Positions 1 to 11,755 of a stretch of 64,000 bases of DNA are shown piece by piece; the stretch's first letter is position 1; every line of letters starts with the position of its first letter. The stretch is from assembly GCA_003342895.1 (NCBI GenBank), contig PTFA01000086.1:2368199-2432198 (forward strand), given 5' to 3'. The translations under genes were made by a program, and so were the position numbers. This DNA is from Casuarius casuarius (Eukaryota > Chordata > Aves > Casuariiformes > Casuariidae). Under the pieces are notes generated by a model. The model saw nothing but the letters and a program-made list of their open reading frames with translations, was not told the origin of the DNA and did no database searches.

Positions 1-2600
1 CAGTCTTTTGATGAAGCTGCAGCAGAGAAGTTCTCTGGCAAACCAAGTTCACATTTGCAGCTAAAACATCATAGCAGACCAGGTCGCATCACTGTGAAAA
101 GCTCTGTGTCCACACACGATTTCCTGTAAACTGGAAGAGGCACTGCCACTCCCACTGGAACCAGGAGTTTTTCTGCCTTTCAGTCACAGTAACAGTTGAG
201 TTGTCTCATCCATGTTGCAAATGATTTTTTTCCTTGCCCTGTTTACCAGCATGGCCACTGCTGTGGCAAGGTCACAGTGACCTGCCTGTTTGCCTGTACA
301 GGTGCAGCTGCATTCGGCTCACTTGCGTTTGTGCGTAAGAGCTGCCAGCCCACGGGGCAGCTTGCTCGTGCCCTGTGCTTCTTGCTGGGGCTGGGCTGCT
401 TCTGTAGCTCTTTGCTAGAACAGGTAAAGTTGAAGTCCAGGTTTTGACAGATAACTCTTTTTCCTTAAGAGACTCACCAAAGGGTCATGTAAGTGACATG
501 GCAACAAAGCTAATAAAGATAGCAGAAGATGGGTTTGCTGGCAGCACGTCAACTACCCGTCCATGTTACAAGCTGGCTGGGATTTTGGCACGGAGTGTGT
601 AAGCTTCAGCTTCATCTTAGAAACAGATGAGGCAACAAAAGAACCTTGAGAATTGCATAGTTGATGGCTTCTTCCACAATGATATGCTTGTCAAAAGACT
701 GGCAGCCTGGACAACCTTGCAGAGGTCGTCTGCATGCTTTGTAGTTGCCATTTTGCCCAACGACATTTTGCCTCTTTTCGCCTTCTCCTGAGTTTATCTA
801 ACCCTACGGGTTCCCCATCGGATCACAGTTGGCTTCTTTGCTGGTGTTGTCACCCAAGCTGCTTGGGACTCTTCCCAATCGCTGGCCATAATGTATTCCC
901 ATGCCAAATGTACAACATTGAGGAGAGAACGAGAGATGCACCCATAAAGGACAGAGCAAGCCATTAATGCAGTTCATCACTGCAAGTGTCCCATTGGTAG
1001 AAACCTGGGGGAAGGGCTTTTCACAGCATAAAACTGCTGAAATAAATTGCAGTCCAGAAGTAACTCAAGGTTGTTACCTTATTACCTACTTTTTAAATTT
1101 CTGATGTGCTCCAAGACTCCTTACATGATAATATTTAAGGGAGTTTCTTAGTTGTTTGATCATGTGAGTCAGAGATGGATCCTTCACCACTGGAACCGCT
1201 TGCAAGCTTACAAATGCAATAGCTGCTGTGGCCTCATTAGACATCCCCACCATCTGCTCCTAATGCTTACACAAAATGCTCTGAACCTGTGGTCAGTGAG
1301 TAGTGCTACCTCTTTGTCTCACTCTGACTCTGAAATAGAAGAGTAGAGGAGCTGTAGTATAAAGCTGTAATCCCAGACTGAGCCTCTGACCACTGCTGTC
1401 TCCATGAGCGCTGCCAGTCCCTACGTTGAGCTCCCAAAGCACATGGGCGAAAATGTGGAAAAGGGGTTTCTCCTCTCCAAAACATCTCAAGAACTGTTAG
1501 TATTGCCTTTTTTTTTAATCTTTATTACCATAGAAACTGAACTGCAGACACTACGTGCTTGTTTTCTCTTACATTGTCTTCCAGTGTCAAAAGACTAAAG
1601 AATACCAGTTGACCATGGTCCATCATTTGCCAGACTTTCAAGGGAAGAAAAAAGGGAAATGCTTGACACAGCACTGAGAAACAAGACATCACAGAAGGAA
1701 AAACTGTATCTCTCTCAGATAAAGGTGGAAAGGTAAAGAACTAAGGATAACTGGTGACAAAAAGCGAGTAGAAAAGATGTCTGCCCTGAGCAGGGGCCAC
1801 AGCAAGCCACTGGCAGGCTCTGCAAAGGCTGTCCCTTGTCCTCCATTTCCTCTTTTTTCATACCAATTTCTGATATCATCCACTTGAGGTCTATGGACTC
1901 TAGAGAGTTTGTCCTACTGCAACCAAAGTAACCCCAAGCACAGCTCATCCATACGTAGCAGTGAAACCAACATCCTGGCAGGAACAGAATTTTATTGATG
2001 TCTCCAGCCCTTTTACAAAGATGGTTAGCCATGCTTGGTGCCAGCAATGAAGGAATGAGAAGCACTTTTCAGTCTTCTGGCATTTTTAATAATACTAATA
2101 AAAAGTAATATGCCTTATCCTCAGAATAGGCCTTCCTGTTTTGCCTAAAATGGTACATTAGGTGGTTGAAAAGGCCCAAAAGGAAATGGCTTATGTCGTG
2201 AGGGAAAATAAGCTGTGGGGTTTTTTTTGAGTCTGACCCCTCCAGATATTGTAGAAATACATGTGTCTTAGCATGTCCCGTGCCATGGGAACAGTCACCT
2301 GGCAGCAGCGTTCAAGAGCGGAGTGCCCTGCCCACAGGGCTGGGTGCACTTGGTGGAAATGCCTCCGTGAAGGAGCCAGGGCTCGGGGGAGAGAAGCCAG
2401 CTGGCTGTTTGCACAGTTACCGAGTACTGGCTAGTGCAGAGCAGTCACAGGGGAGTATTTAAATCTGAATTAATCTTCTTTTCTTCCCCATGTAGATAAG
2501 TCTTTAATAATAAATCTAACTATCAATCCAATTTATATGAAAAGACATGATCTATAAAATCCATGTGCAGAAAGACAAAGTTCTCTCTATATTCGGCTCT
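1..2600. other. Non-coding stretch, no gene seen
   Basis: Mixed-composition DNA without a supportable gene. Open frames here are at most about 116 codons (minus strand, 1715-2065), show no domain I recognise and lack convincing splice or initiation context. The only site I would single out is the nuclear-receptor palindrome at 269-283. I checked the minus strand from 500 to 1000 for a processed pseudogene and could not match it to a family. Confidence 0.6.
269..283. promoter_or_regulatory. Perfect consensus oestrogen response element palindrome
   Basis: The 15 bases AGGTCACAGTGACCT are two AGGTCA half-sites as an inverted repeat spaced by three bases (IR3), the textbook optimum for oestrogen receptor dimers. 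All 12 specified positions match. Chance expectation for this exact pattern in 64 kb is well below one, roughly 0.004 with even base composition, although many other motifs could also have been noticed. Binding or function is inference, since no gene is nearby in the window. Confidence 0.45.
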
Positions 2601-2620
2601 AAATATAAAACTTCATAGGA

Positions 2621-2655
2621 ATCTCTCCATTGACTTCAGAGGCCTTTACGTTAGA
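2621..2655 (-). repeat. Possible relic of the CATTGACTTCAATGG interspersed family
   Basis: The stretch contains CTCCATTGACTTCAGAGG, close to the motif that recurs at 17268, 24690 and 29110 in this window. It is short and diverged. The strand is assigned relative to the CATTGAAGTCAATGG reading of the motif. The family assignment rests on motif similarity alone. Confidence 0.35.
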
Positions 2656-2657
2656 CA

Positions 2658-2669
2658 CCCCCCCCCCCC
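2658..2669. repeat. C12 homopolymer
   Basis: An uninterrupted run of 12 C bases. Such runs are prone to length error in draft assemblies. Confidence 0.9.
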
Positions 2670-4600
2670 AGTTAAAATATGATTCATGATAGTACAAAAA
2701 CTAGCAATAACTTTATACAAAAGAAACAAAAAGGAAGTTTGTTTTACTTGTCCTTTTACATGTTTGACATGCCAGTCTCCTATTCTGGGATAGGTTCTCA
2801 AGTATTTGTTTCACAATTCATTGATACATGCATGCGTAATTAAATTTCTATTATTTGCTGTGCAGGTAGTTCCATTCCTACACATTCCATTGTATGGATT
2901 CAATTTTTGCATTTGTTAAGCAGAAATATTTTGCATTTGGAAGAAAACTGTACCCCACACGCAATTCTTCTGTTTACTGTGATAACTAACATCAAGCATT
3001 AAAAACCTAACAAAGATAAGCAAACGCGCTCACCATTAAAGTAGTACTAATTCATACTGCCAATAGAAAATCAAGTTCATCCAAAGGTTCTCCATTCTGG
3101 ACCTATTCATGTCATAAAGATGTTAATTTCTTTAAATAATAGAAGACTATCTTATTTAAGTTTAAATATAAACACAAATACTCTACCATAAATTTAAGAT
3201 TTTTCTTCTCTTTCATTCTACACTGTCTTTTATTAGGGGAAAACAATTCCAAAGCATCTTTGGAGGGGGCTTCCCGAAAACTTAATCCCTATTCCTTTTA
3301 ATTTTAAAGGTGTTCTGTTTAAACAGTGCACTTATCTTTCTTTAGTCATGTTTGGTAAAAATCTGAGTGTTTAGTAATGGAAAATTTTATGTGACCCCTG
3401 TCCTGCTTATTCATTGAGCTAGCTTGTCTAAAGAAAGAAGGTATCACTATGGTAATTGAGAATAGTTTGGCAATAAGGGGATAGTTAGCATGGCTGATGA
3501 GTTATGCCATCAATACCAAACTGATTTCTAAGATAAATGCAACCCTGAGGCATAACAAAGCACAAGTTATGGCCAACTGTCTGTGTATGTGATCATCTTT
3601 GAGTGATAATACAGCTTAGAGTTGCTTTTATCACTAGCCTTGTAAAGCATTCATTGTGTTTTTTCTGGAAAGAAAAAGATTAAATTAAAAAGACAGTGCA
3701 GTGTTATCAGCTAAATTCTTTAGTTAGCTCCTGCATTAACCTAATCATTGAACAAGTTACTCAGCTGACATTAAATGAGTCTAAGAAAAATTGAAGTATA
3801 AATGATTCATTAGGAAAGCAAATAATTTGGGTTACAGTTACAGAAATGGAATTTGAAGCTCCTCAGTGAACACATCATCCTCTATGTACAAACAGTTGAT
3901 AATGTTATCAATGCAAAGCTGCCTCTGTGCTGCATTTAAAAGCAAGTTGCCTTTATTCCAGCTGCCACTCCATTGAAATCTGCTATAAATACCTGCTTTA
4001 TAACACTGACCCAATATATAAATTGCTTAGTTCAAAAGAAAAGCTTTTTGGGGGGAAGGAGGGGAATGGAGTAAGCGCAGTGTGTTGTAAAAGCTAAGTG
4101 GTTTTATTGGCACTTTAAAATACCCTTTTATGCTGAACTCTATCAGCTCTGATTATATATAACAACANTAGTTATGTATTAAAAATGTGTGTCAATAGTT
4201 ATACTAACACTGTGATTTGTCATTTGTGTGCCAGAGGTCCTAACAGGCTTGACTGACAAAATCTAGCCACAACTTCATGTTAAAGGGATCAAACGCTGAG
4301 ATATGTTGTTTATTTGGTAAATTGATAAGAGGTGCCATCTCAGTTATTTAAATAAAAAAAACTTCATATATACCAACCACAAAAGTGCTAACGCATTCTG
4401 CATTCACACATCTCTTACGGATGCCCATCTCTATGAAAGTGCAGAAATCTCAACTGTCATATCAAGTCACCAGCCCATCTAGTGCGGACGGTTTATCAAT
4501 GAAATAATGAATAAAACCTCCATTAAAGATTAAGTAACAAATTTATTCATATGTACACAGGACGTCTGCCATCCTCCTGTGCTCCATGATTTAGTGCGTG
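2670..4600. other. AT-rich non-coding stretch with enhancer-like core
   Basis: No gene is seen. The part from about 3300 to 4070 is dense in homeodomain-type TAAT/ATTA cores, TGATAA and TTTATNG motifs. Simple repeats are nearly absent, a texture common in vertebrate conserved non-coding elements. Conservation itself cannot be seen from one sequence, so this is a texture-based guess. Confidence 0.3.
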
Positions 4601-5309
4601 CTGCAGTGGCTGTGCAGCTAGATGTTGGTGATGGTAGGACCTATGAACTTTTGCTCCTAAAACAACATCCATACGGCATGAGGTAAAGGCATGTCCCACT
4701 AAAGGGTATAAAGCCGTATAAAGCCACAGATCAGCTACTCAAAACTAGCATACTTTATGTGACAGATGAGAAGGTACAGTCTTATCTGCACTCTAGCCAG
4801 TATGTAGCCATTCAGGCAGCTTGTCTCTCCTAAACTTCTTAAATAAGCGGCATATAAAGCAAACAGTAACACAATTACTTGCAAAGGTCAGTAAAGCTTT
4901 TAAATGTATGGTTTTAAAACAATGCTGTATATAAAGTAGCGAATAAAGTGTCATTGCACTTGACACAAGTGAAGCTGTCCTCAGCAGGTGTTGAGCCTGT
5001 TTTGGTCAGCGAGAGGAACCACTTTTTCTAAACTGGCTTGCTCTGCTTCCNTGTGAATTCACTGGCTGTGAAATGAAATATCCCTCAGGACATTTCACTC
5101 CTGGAATTCTCCACCTCGGCTATACTGTATAGAAATTTGGGTAAAACGGAGGAAGCAATTTAATACTAAAATTCCCAAGAGTTTGGTTGTTTTGGTNAGG
5201 TGTAGCTATGTTACACATTGTACATAAAAATGAGTTCTGAAAACCCTCTCTTGGCAATCATAGCTGTTCTAGTAGGAGTTAGATCAATGACTTTATATAG
5301 AGAATTGTT

Positions 5310-5335
5310 AAGACCTCACTGAGTAGTGAGGTCTT
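5310..5335. repeat. Perfect 11-bp inverted repeat with 4-base loop
   Basis: AAGACCTCACT at 5310-5320 is followed by loop GAGT and then AGTGAGGTCTT at 5325-5335, giving a perfect 11-bp stem. A downstream TTTG makes it look superficially like a bacterial intrinsic terminator, which makes no sense in this genome. It is more likely a fortuitous or mutational inverted repeat, or a small RNA hairpin if transcribed. Confidence 0.8.
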
Positions 5336-5740
5336 TGTTTTGGTTTCCAGCTGTTTTCTTCTCAGCTGAAGACCAAGCAGTTAAATCCCTGCATGATCAG
5401 CCAGCTGTTTTTCACCATTAGTGAGGGTGCTTTGAACAATGTGCCACAGCTGGAGAACATGCACCTTCTTGCCCACATATAGACCAACTGCCATCACCTT
5501 TGAAACCGTTTATTTTGAGCTGCATCTTCAAGTCCCAGCTCCTCTTAATTGCACAGAGGCTCTGACCTGCATTCACTGAGCAAACGGCCGTGGGCGCTGG
5601 AGAAGTCACCCTCTGTACAGCTCTCCTCGTCTTCTGCGGCAGAGCTGCCATGCCGGAAGCTAGCCTTAGTTGAACGGAGCATTTGGCAGCGCTGCTGCTG
5701 CTCTGTTCACTTTTAAGAATAAAAATCCATTGTCATAGAT

Positions 5741-5790
5741 GCCTTAAACTACTAAACTGCCTAAACTACTAAACTAATGCCTAAACTACT
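5741..5790. repeat. Imperfect short tandem repeat, GCCTAAACTACTAAACT unit
   Basis: Three imperfect copies of a unit of about 18 to 20 bases (GCCT-AAACTACT-AAACT) lie head to tail; the third copy ends after AAACTACT. The copies differ by one-base and two-base indels. This looks like local slippage and has no coding meaning I can see. Confidence 0.75.
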
Positions 5791-7249
5791 GCAGTACTGC
5801 AAACAAGGATGGCTGGGGCAGGGGGTGAGTTTTCTGCTCTGGAAACAGTGACCTCCAACAGAGAGCAGGAGGACAGCTGGGAGCAGCAAGGTTGTAACAT
5901 GCTTTGGTAAGCCACTCCGGGCTTGTTGTCAGAGCCCTGTGCCAGAACGACTCCAGGAAGGAATGTCCTGTCAAATATTAATGGTGGCTGATATCAATGA
6001 GACCCCATAAGGATGGGAAGTTTGCAGAATTATAGCTTTAGGGTGACAAACATGGCCTTGTTGCTTTATTTGTAAGGCACCTACCATAGTTTTAGTGGCT
6101 TATGAATAGAAGGTAAAAGAAATAATCATTTCAAAACATCTTTGTTTTAAAACTCCATTTATAACTTTGCAATCTAAACTGAGGAGGATAGTGACAAAGG
6201 CTGACCATCACCTAATGAGGCTAATCACACCCTGCTCTCTCCATATCAGCGGAGGGAAACAGTTTTCTCCCGGGGTGACTCAGAACAGCGTTAACTTTGA
6301 TGTACCCTTTGGAAGAGCTTTGCTTTTTGTTTTGCTACATGGTGGAACTAAGCTCATGAGGCTGAAGTTAGCCTTTGAGAGTATTTCCTGTAAAGGCAAG
6401 TGATGCCTGAGACTCCCTTCTTTCCTCCATGNTCGTTCAGTTTAGAAGCACTTGTTTTCAGTTTTATAAGGAGAAAGTTCACTAAATGAAACTTAGATTT
6501 TTTTTTTATTTTGAAAGCAGCTGAATTTTCTTTGTAAAATGTATGTTTCGGTGATAATCTCTGGGTAACCAGCAGGTTATCCGAGTGATGCCTAGATGCT
6601 TCTGGTTGCAGATGCTCTGTTCAGGAGCAGCAGTACCCTGGTTCTTCAGTTGTGTACAAAATGCATCAAATCAGTTACAGAGCCAGTTCTGTTAGTAGCC
6701 TTAAGATGTCACTAACTGACTTGGCCTTGGCTTTTTCTGCTGTTTTGCAGCAGAGCTTAGGCTGGAGAAACGGAAATGGACTGTTATTTTTAACACATCT
6801 GCCCCCTCCTACAGTGACTGACAGACAAGGTGCTGATGTCAATTGACTAGTGTTACAGGTATTAATTAAGTCAACTAAAAGTCCTTTTAGTTTCTATTTC
6901 CTTCTGCAGGGACGACTAGCCTACGTAAATGGGAGATGCAAGGAGAGGAGGCGAGCTCTGGAGTGATCAGCAGCAGCTCAATACGCTCCAGGAGGAAGTC
7001 GGGCTTTGGGAGCCAGCAGAAACATCTGTGGATTTGCTCATGCCTTAAGGAGCTGCATGAAGAAATACTCGTGTGAGGGCCTCAGCTGACCATTTGCTTT
7101 ATCACAAGGGCTATGTTAAGCATCTCGGTGTTTTTCACTCACATTTTTGTTCTGTTTCTGTCTTTCGCCACTCCCTGGTCTCCCCACGTGTTACGCTGAG
7201 TTGCTGAAGCTACCTCTGTGGTGCCATCCTGATCCTTGCTCGCTCCAAG

Positions 7250-7301
7250 CAACTCTGGTTATTTTTCCCCTCTGGCAACTCTGGTTATTTTTCCCCTCTG
7301 A
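7250..7301. repeat. Near-perfect 26-bp tandem duplication
   Basis: Two adjacent copies of a 26-base unit that begins CAACTCTGGTTATTTTTCCC differ only at the last base. Near identity implies a recent local duplication, or an assembly artefact. Confidence 0.85.
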
Positions 7302-8977
7302 CTGAATTAAAGTCTGTTCAGAAAATGGCTCCTTTCACCGCCTGGTTGTGATGGTTTTTATTTTCTGTGGTGAGATATTTGCATTGGAACGGTGCACGGA
7401 TGAATGCAATTGGACACTGGCAGAAAAATATTTTATAGCAGGACCAGTTTATACCTGTTCCAAACTGGGCACTAGCAGCTGCTGGTATTGCAGGGTGCTC
7501 CGGGGGGGTCGGAGGTGCAAGCAGAGACTCTGGGGAGTCGCACCCCAACCTCATACCTTCTCTCCACTGAGCTCCTAGAACTGACCACAAGACAAGCCAG
7601 GGGCAAGCGGGTGGTGAAATGGAGGAATGTAAGCGCCTGTCAGAAATGTTAAACTAATATGTTTCATTTTACATTTGCAATGGGCTAAGACTGTACTAAG
7701 CCAGCTGACATGTGATAACTAGGGCCAGGCCTTTGACCGCTGATCCCATAACTCTCACTTGCTTCGCGTTTGGTCAGGGCCACCCTAAACTTTACTGAAG
7801 TCAGAGAAACCACTGATGACTTTCTGTGATCTTTAAATTAGATCTCTAGCTCCATCGTACTGGTATCTGTACAGCTGGGATCAGCGCCAGATTTTTGTCT
7901 TTTCTGTTAAGCCAGTGTATTTGGGAACTGCAAAGGAATGGAAACAGCGAGGAACTTCTGCTCTACTGAAAGATGTGCAGCATGTCTCTGGAGCATCCTA
8001 GCAATAGATAAAGGTTAAACTGGGAAAAATATTCTGACTAGGTTTCAACCCCTTTGTCTGTATTTACAGTTGTTAAATAGATATAGTCACTGGTTTTATG
8101 GAAATGCAACTATTTTGTTCTTAATATTTTGTCAGATACTGCAGTTTAAACTGCCTTTATCTAGCGATTATTATTGCCTGTCCAGCCAAGATAATATAGT
8201 ACCAATAACTCCCTATCTATATTTTATTCTTATAATTAAAATACGTATAGCTTCCTTAGATTAAGGCATAGTTTACTGAAGTACAAATCTGTGACAAAAT
8301 CTGTCAAATCTGCAAATCTGCTACTTTTTTCCTACTCCTGCTAATTGCTCTGTTCTGTCTCACAGAAACACTATCCCAATACTATTTTCATGTAATTTTG
8401 TAGACATTTAATTAACTGGGATCTGGTCTGCATGTCATTTCTTTACTAAAAGAATTATTTTAAATGGTTATACNAGTCACCTACTGCCTTCTATCAGAAA
8501 CATCTGTTGTTCCTACATAGTATATCCGCAGTAGCAAGTAATATAACCGTGAGCTGTAAACTAGCAGTTAGGGCGATGTGACAAGTCATATGTCGACAAG
8601 ACCATCGTCTTGCATCTCCTTTTGCCTCTTCTCACACAGTTAGGATTCATAGCACACTTATCTTTGCACAGATATGCCAGTGCATAAAAAGCTGGTATCC
8701 CGTTCCCTACAATTATATTTAACAGGGGAAAAGAAAAATTATGGCCAATGGGGGAGGGCTGGATACCTTTTTAATAGTACTCGTTAATTAGGAGAATCAG
8801 TGAGTATAACGAGAATTGTTGTTGTGACATGCAATGAAGTTTTAAAACACTAACGTTAAATGTTTAGATCTTCAAGAGGACAATATATTTGCATTTTATA
8901 AGGTTTATTGCTTTAAAAAAAAGTAGTAAGAAATGGTAAACACCAGGCGATGTGGAAANGCACAGTAAGAGAGGGCG

Positions 8978-9172
8978 TACTGGCTGTGGTTATAGTACAG
9001 GTCTCTGATTCAAGGTTTACTACTCTACTATGCTTGCATGAACCTTTTTGTGACCTCAAGCAAGTTACTCCCATCTCACTATTCTTCCATTTCCTCTTTC
9101 TGTAAAATGATATTAATAGCACTTCAGCTGCAGAGCAGGTTTATTGTACAAGGCTTAATGAATGTTTGTCTC
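8978..9172 (+). repeat. MIR-family (CORE) SINE remnant
   Basis: The order of blocks fits the MIR consensus. It starts with GGTTATAGTACAGGTCTCTGA, then a diverged middle, then TGTGACCTCAAGCAAGTTACT near 9050-9070. Next come TTTCCTCTTTCTGTAAAATG near 9090-9110 and ATATTAATAGCAC, and the 3-prime part resembles GGTTGTTGTGAGGATTAAATGA. The copy is diverged but nearly full length. MIRs are ancient tRNA-derived SINEs mobilised by L2 LINEs; this copy is long inactive. The identification is from memory of the consensus. Confidence 0.7.
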
Positions 9173-11736
9173 CCTCTGATTGAGATTCTTTCCTGCTGGA
9201 GGCAAGAATTTTAAGCAGGTTGATTAAATATAACAGGTTTCTACCTCGGAAGCTATTATTAAAAACAGAAGGAATTATTTCTTAGGGAATTTTTAATTTG
9301 ATGGCCATTAGAATTGTCTAAAACTTGGCAGCTTTAGTTCTTCTGTTATTTAGCNGCTTTATTTTTCTTTCCCAGGGAAATTGTACTGGGGAATGCTCTA
9401 ACTTTTGAAATAATCCAAGACAAGGCATAGACTAACGCCCTTAAACTTTCACTGCCCTGAGCAGTAGCAAATCACAGTCAGAAAAATTGTCACTATGCTA
9501 GCAATATAGCTGCAGTTTTTGGATTGCAGGAAAACCTGATTTCAAATATTTGGCCAGACCCAGCTGAGCCTAAAGCTGTGCTGTTGGCATAAAGCTGTGA
9601 CCTGAAAGCTCAAACCCTCCGCGTGAGGTGCGAGGCCTCTTGCAGTTTGCAAGGAGGGAACTCAGCAGCCCCCGAGCGCTGTGTGTTGAGCATGCAGCAC
9701 TAAATCAAGCCAATAGGAAACACTGGAGACAACTTTAGGACCTCCCGAATGCCTGGTGGAGGCCAGCGGTGTCATACCTGTGCTCACCTGTAAACAAAAG
9801 CCCAGAAACCTCACACATTTTTTTGCTCTGTGAAAGAGGGTTTGCGTTCTTCCTTTAAAAAATTGCTGCCAAAGGATGTGGTTGTGCCCTTCTTTTCCAG
9901 AATAGTTTACTGGTAAGAGTCATTAATGAGAAAATAGTTCATGTCCTCTGCTACCTTCTGTCCCAAAGGATTCAGAGGAAATTTCATCCTCCATGAGTGT
10001 TAGCTGGTAGACTGTGCCTCAGGAGCATGAGGGTAGCCTCTTTCCTTGTGACAAAAAGACAGATACTGACCTCTGGCCCTTGCTCTTAGGACACTTTCCG
10101 TGATTTATGTTAAACCATCTTTGGATAAAACACAGAAACAGTCCTAGAAGCAGGGCAGAGCGTAAGAGCGCGCGCTCCTCAGGTGGCGATCCTTGCTACT
10201 CGCTGCAGAGCCTTATGCCTTCCCCAGGTCCNGCGAGTCTTGGGCTGCATCCCACCAAGTGGCAAGGCTTCAACAGGATACGGCCCTCTGTGTTTTGCAG
10301 TAGTGTCAGGGGGTCTTTTGGCATGGCCTACGTTGCAGCTCAACAGCTGATTTCTTTATCAGATCTGGAAATTTTCTCCTAAAAGAGAAGCTCAGTTTCC
10401 CATGAAGCTTTCATCCCCTGAAGACCCCTGCTGCAGAATTTCCCACTGAAGCTCACCGGTGAAATCCCAGATATTATAAGTATTAATCATGCCAACTTTT
10501 TATCTAACACTATTCCATTTTCTTTCACCAGCTCTTGCTGTCACTTAGTTAAGATAGCTTCTACCACCAAGAACATTGAGTGAGTGACTGGTCCTGCTGT
10601 TGAACCATTATTCTTGGAGAAATAAAATTATCAATCATTAAATAAAGTGAGAGCATTTTTAATCCTTGCAGAAATAAGTGGGTAGTGTGGCTGACAAAAA
10701 TATGAAGCAGACATAACATGAAATTAATTTGATGTACGTTAGTCTTGGGTGTACATTTTGTTGCTGCAGGTGAGTAGTGGTCCAAAAGCAAGGGTCGTTC
10801 ACTGGCCGATTCGGACACCCTCTGCTTACCCTGGCACACTCAGAAATCAGTTGTGTTAATATAAATAAAGGTACANGCATACCCCAGGAATTTGCTACTG
10901 GAGCTGAACACCCCAGCTCTAATGCTTCTCACAAAAGTTTGCCACAGTTCACACTTCATAGCTATTTTATACTTCAAAAGTATGCCTCCATAAATATAAA
11001 GCAATCTTTATCACAGTAATAAAAGAATAACTGCAGGATCCTGTTGTGCTTCTATGTCATGAAAGTGGAAAATTGTAAACACTCCTTAAACTTTTAGAAA
11101 AACTTCAAGTTTCCTGAAAGCTATGTATGGGCCTTTCTGGAATCAGTTCCCTTTGACCATGAGATGAAACAGTCTGAGTTTTCAAACATATATATGTAAC
11201 TGTTCTCACATTTGTATGTAATGTTCTTAATGAATGACTGACAGAAAATCTGAGAGTTTTTGTAGGGAAGTCATACAGCCAGATCTCCTTCACTGCAGTT
11301 TGTATAAGCATTGAATAATAGCTGGCTGCATCTCTGGCTATAACACAGACACAGGCAAGAAGCTGGATTTAGTGGTCTTCACTGATTTCAGATATTTATT
11401 GCAAAATTGAACTAAGTGCTTGACTAAGCAGTTCTTACAAGCAGGTCTATGAACTGAAGTTAGCAGTTATATGAATTTAATCTCTGTTCTGTGGATATGA
11501 TGAAAAGCTTGGCAAGAATCTAGACAGTAGCCAAGGCAAGTGTTACAGAACACCATTGTGTTAAGGGATTATATAGCTACTGCTGGTGGCCAGAGACAAA
11601 AGAGGTGATGTTTTAAGAGTTAGCCGAATAGAAACCGCAGTGTTTCCATTATTATACAAACACGGCTTAAAGTCCTTGTCTTTCTTCCTGATGTGTTAAA
11701 AGCAATTAGACTGCTTAATAAAATCTAGGGACAAGG
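9173..11736. other. Non-coding stretch, no gene seen
   Basis: Ordinary AT-rich DNA with a somewhat GC-richer patch near 9590-9780 and 10150-10290. Open frames stay under 93 codons and several contain N-derived unknown residues. No splice-flanked exon candidate, RNA gene or recognisable transposon was found. Confidence 0.55.
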
Positions 11737-11755
11737 TTTTTTTTTTTTTTTTTTT
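11737..11755. repeat. T19 homopolymer
   Basis: A run of 19 T bases. It may be the reverse-strand tail of a decayed retroposed sequence, but no body can be recognised beside it. Confidence 0.9.

Larger units (their letters stand above)
4601..8950. other. Non-coding stretch, no gene seen
   Basis: AT-leaning DNA containing small local duplications (two copies of GTATAAAGCC at 4706-4725, plus the units at 5741 and 7250) and a hairpin at 5310. The open frames are shorter than 95 codons and match nothing I know. The area 7320-7480 has a slightly enhancer-like texture and carries an ATTTGCAT octamer at 7377-7384. Confidence 0.55.

Noticed and set aside
500..1000. Possible processed pseudogene on the minus strand
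   Set aside because: I translated the reverse strand in all frames; short protein-like pieces appear in different frames but none matches a family I know. There is no poly(A) tail or target duplication.
5310..5338. Hairpin plus T-rich tail resembling an intrinsic terminator
   Set aside because: The DNA is vertebrate nuclear sequence, where such terminators are not used.
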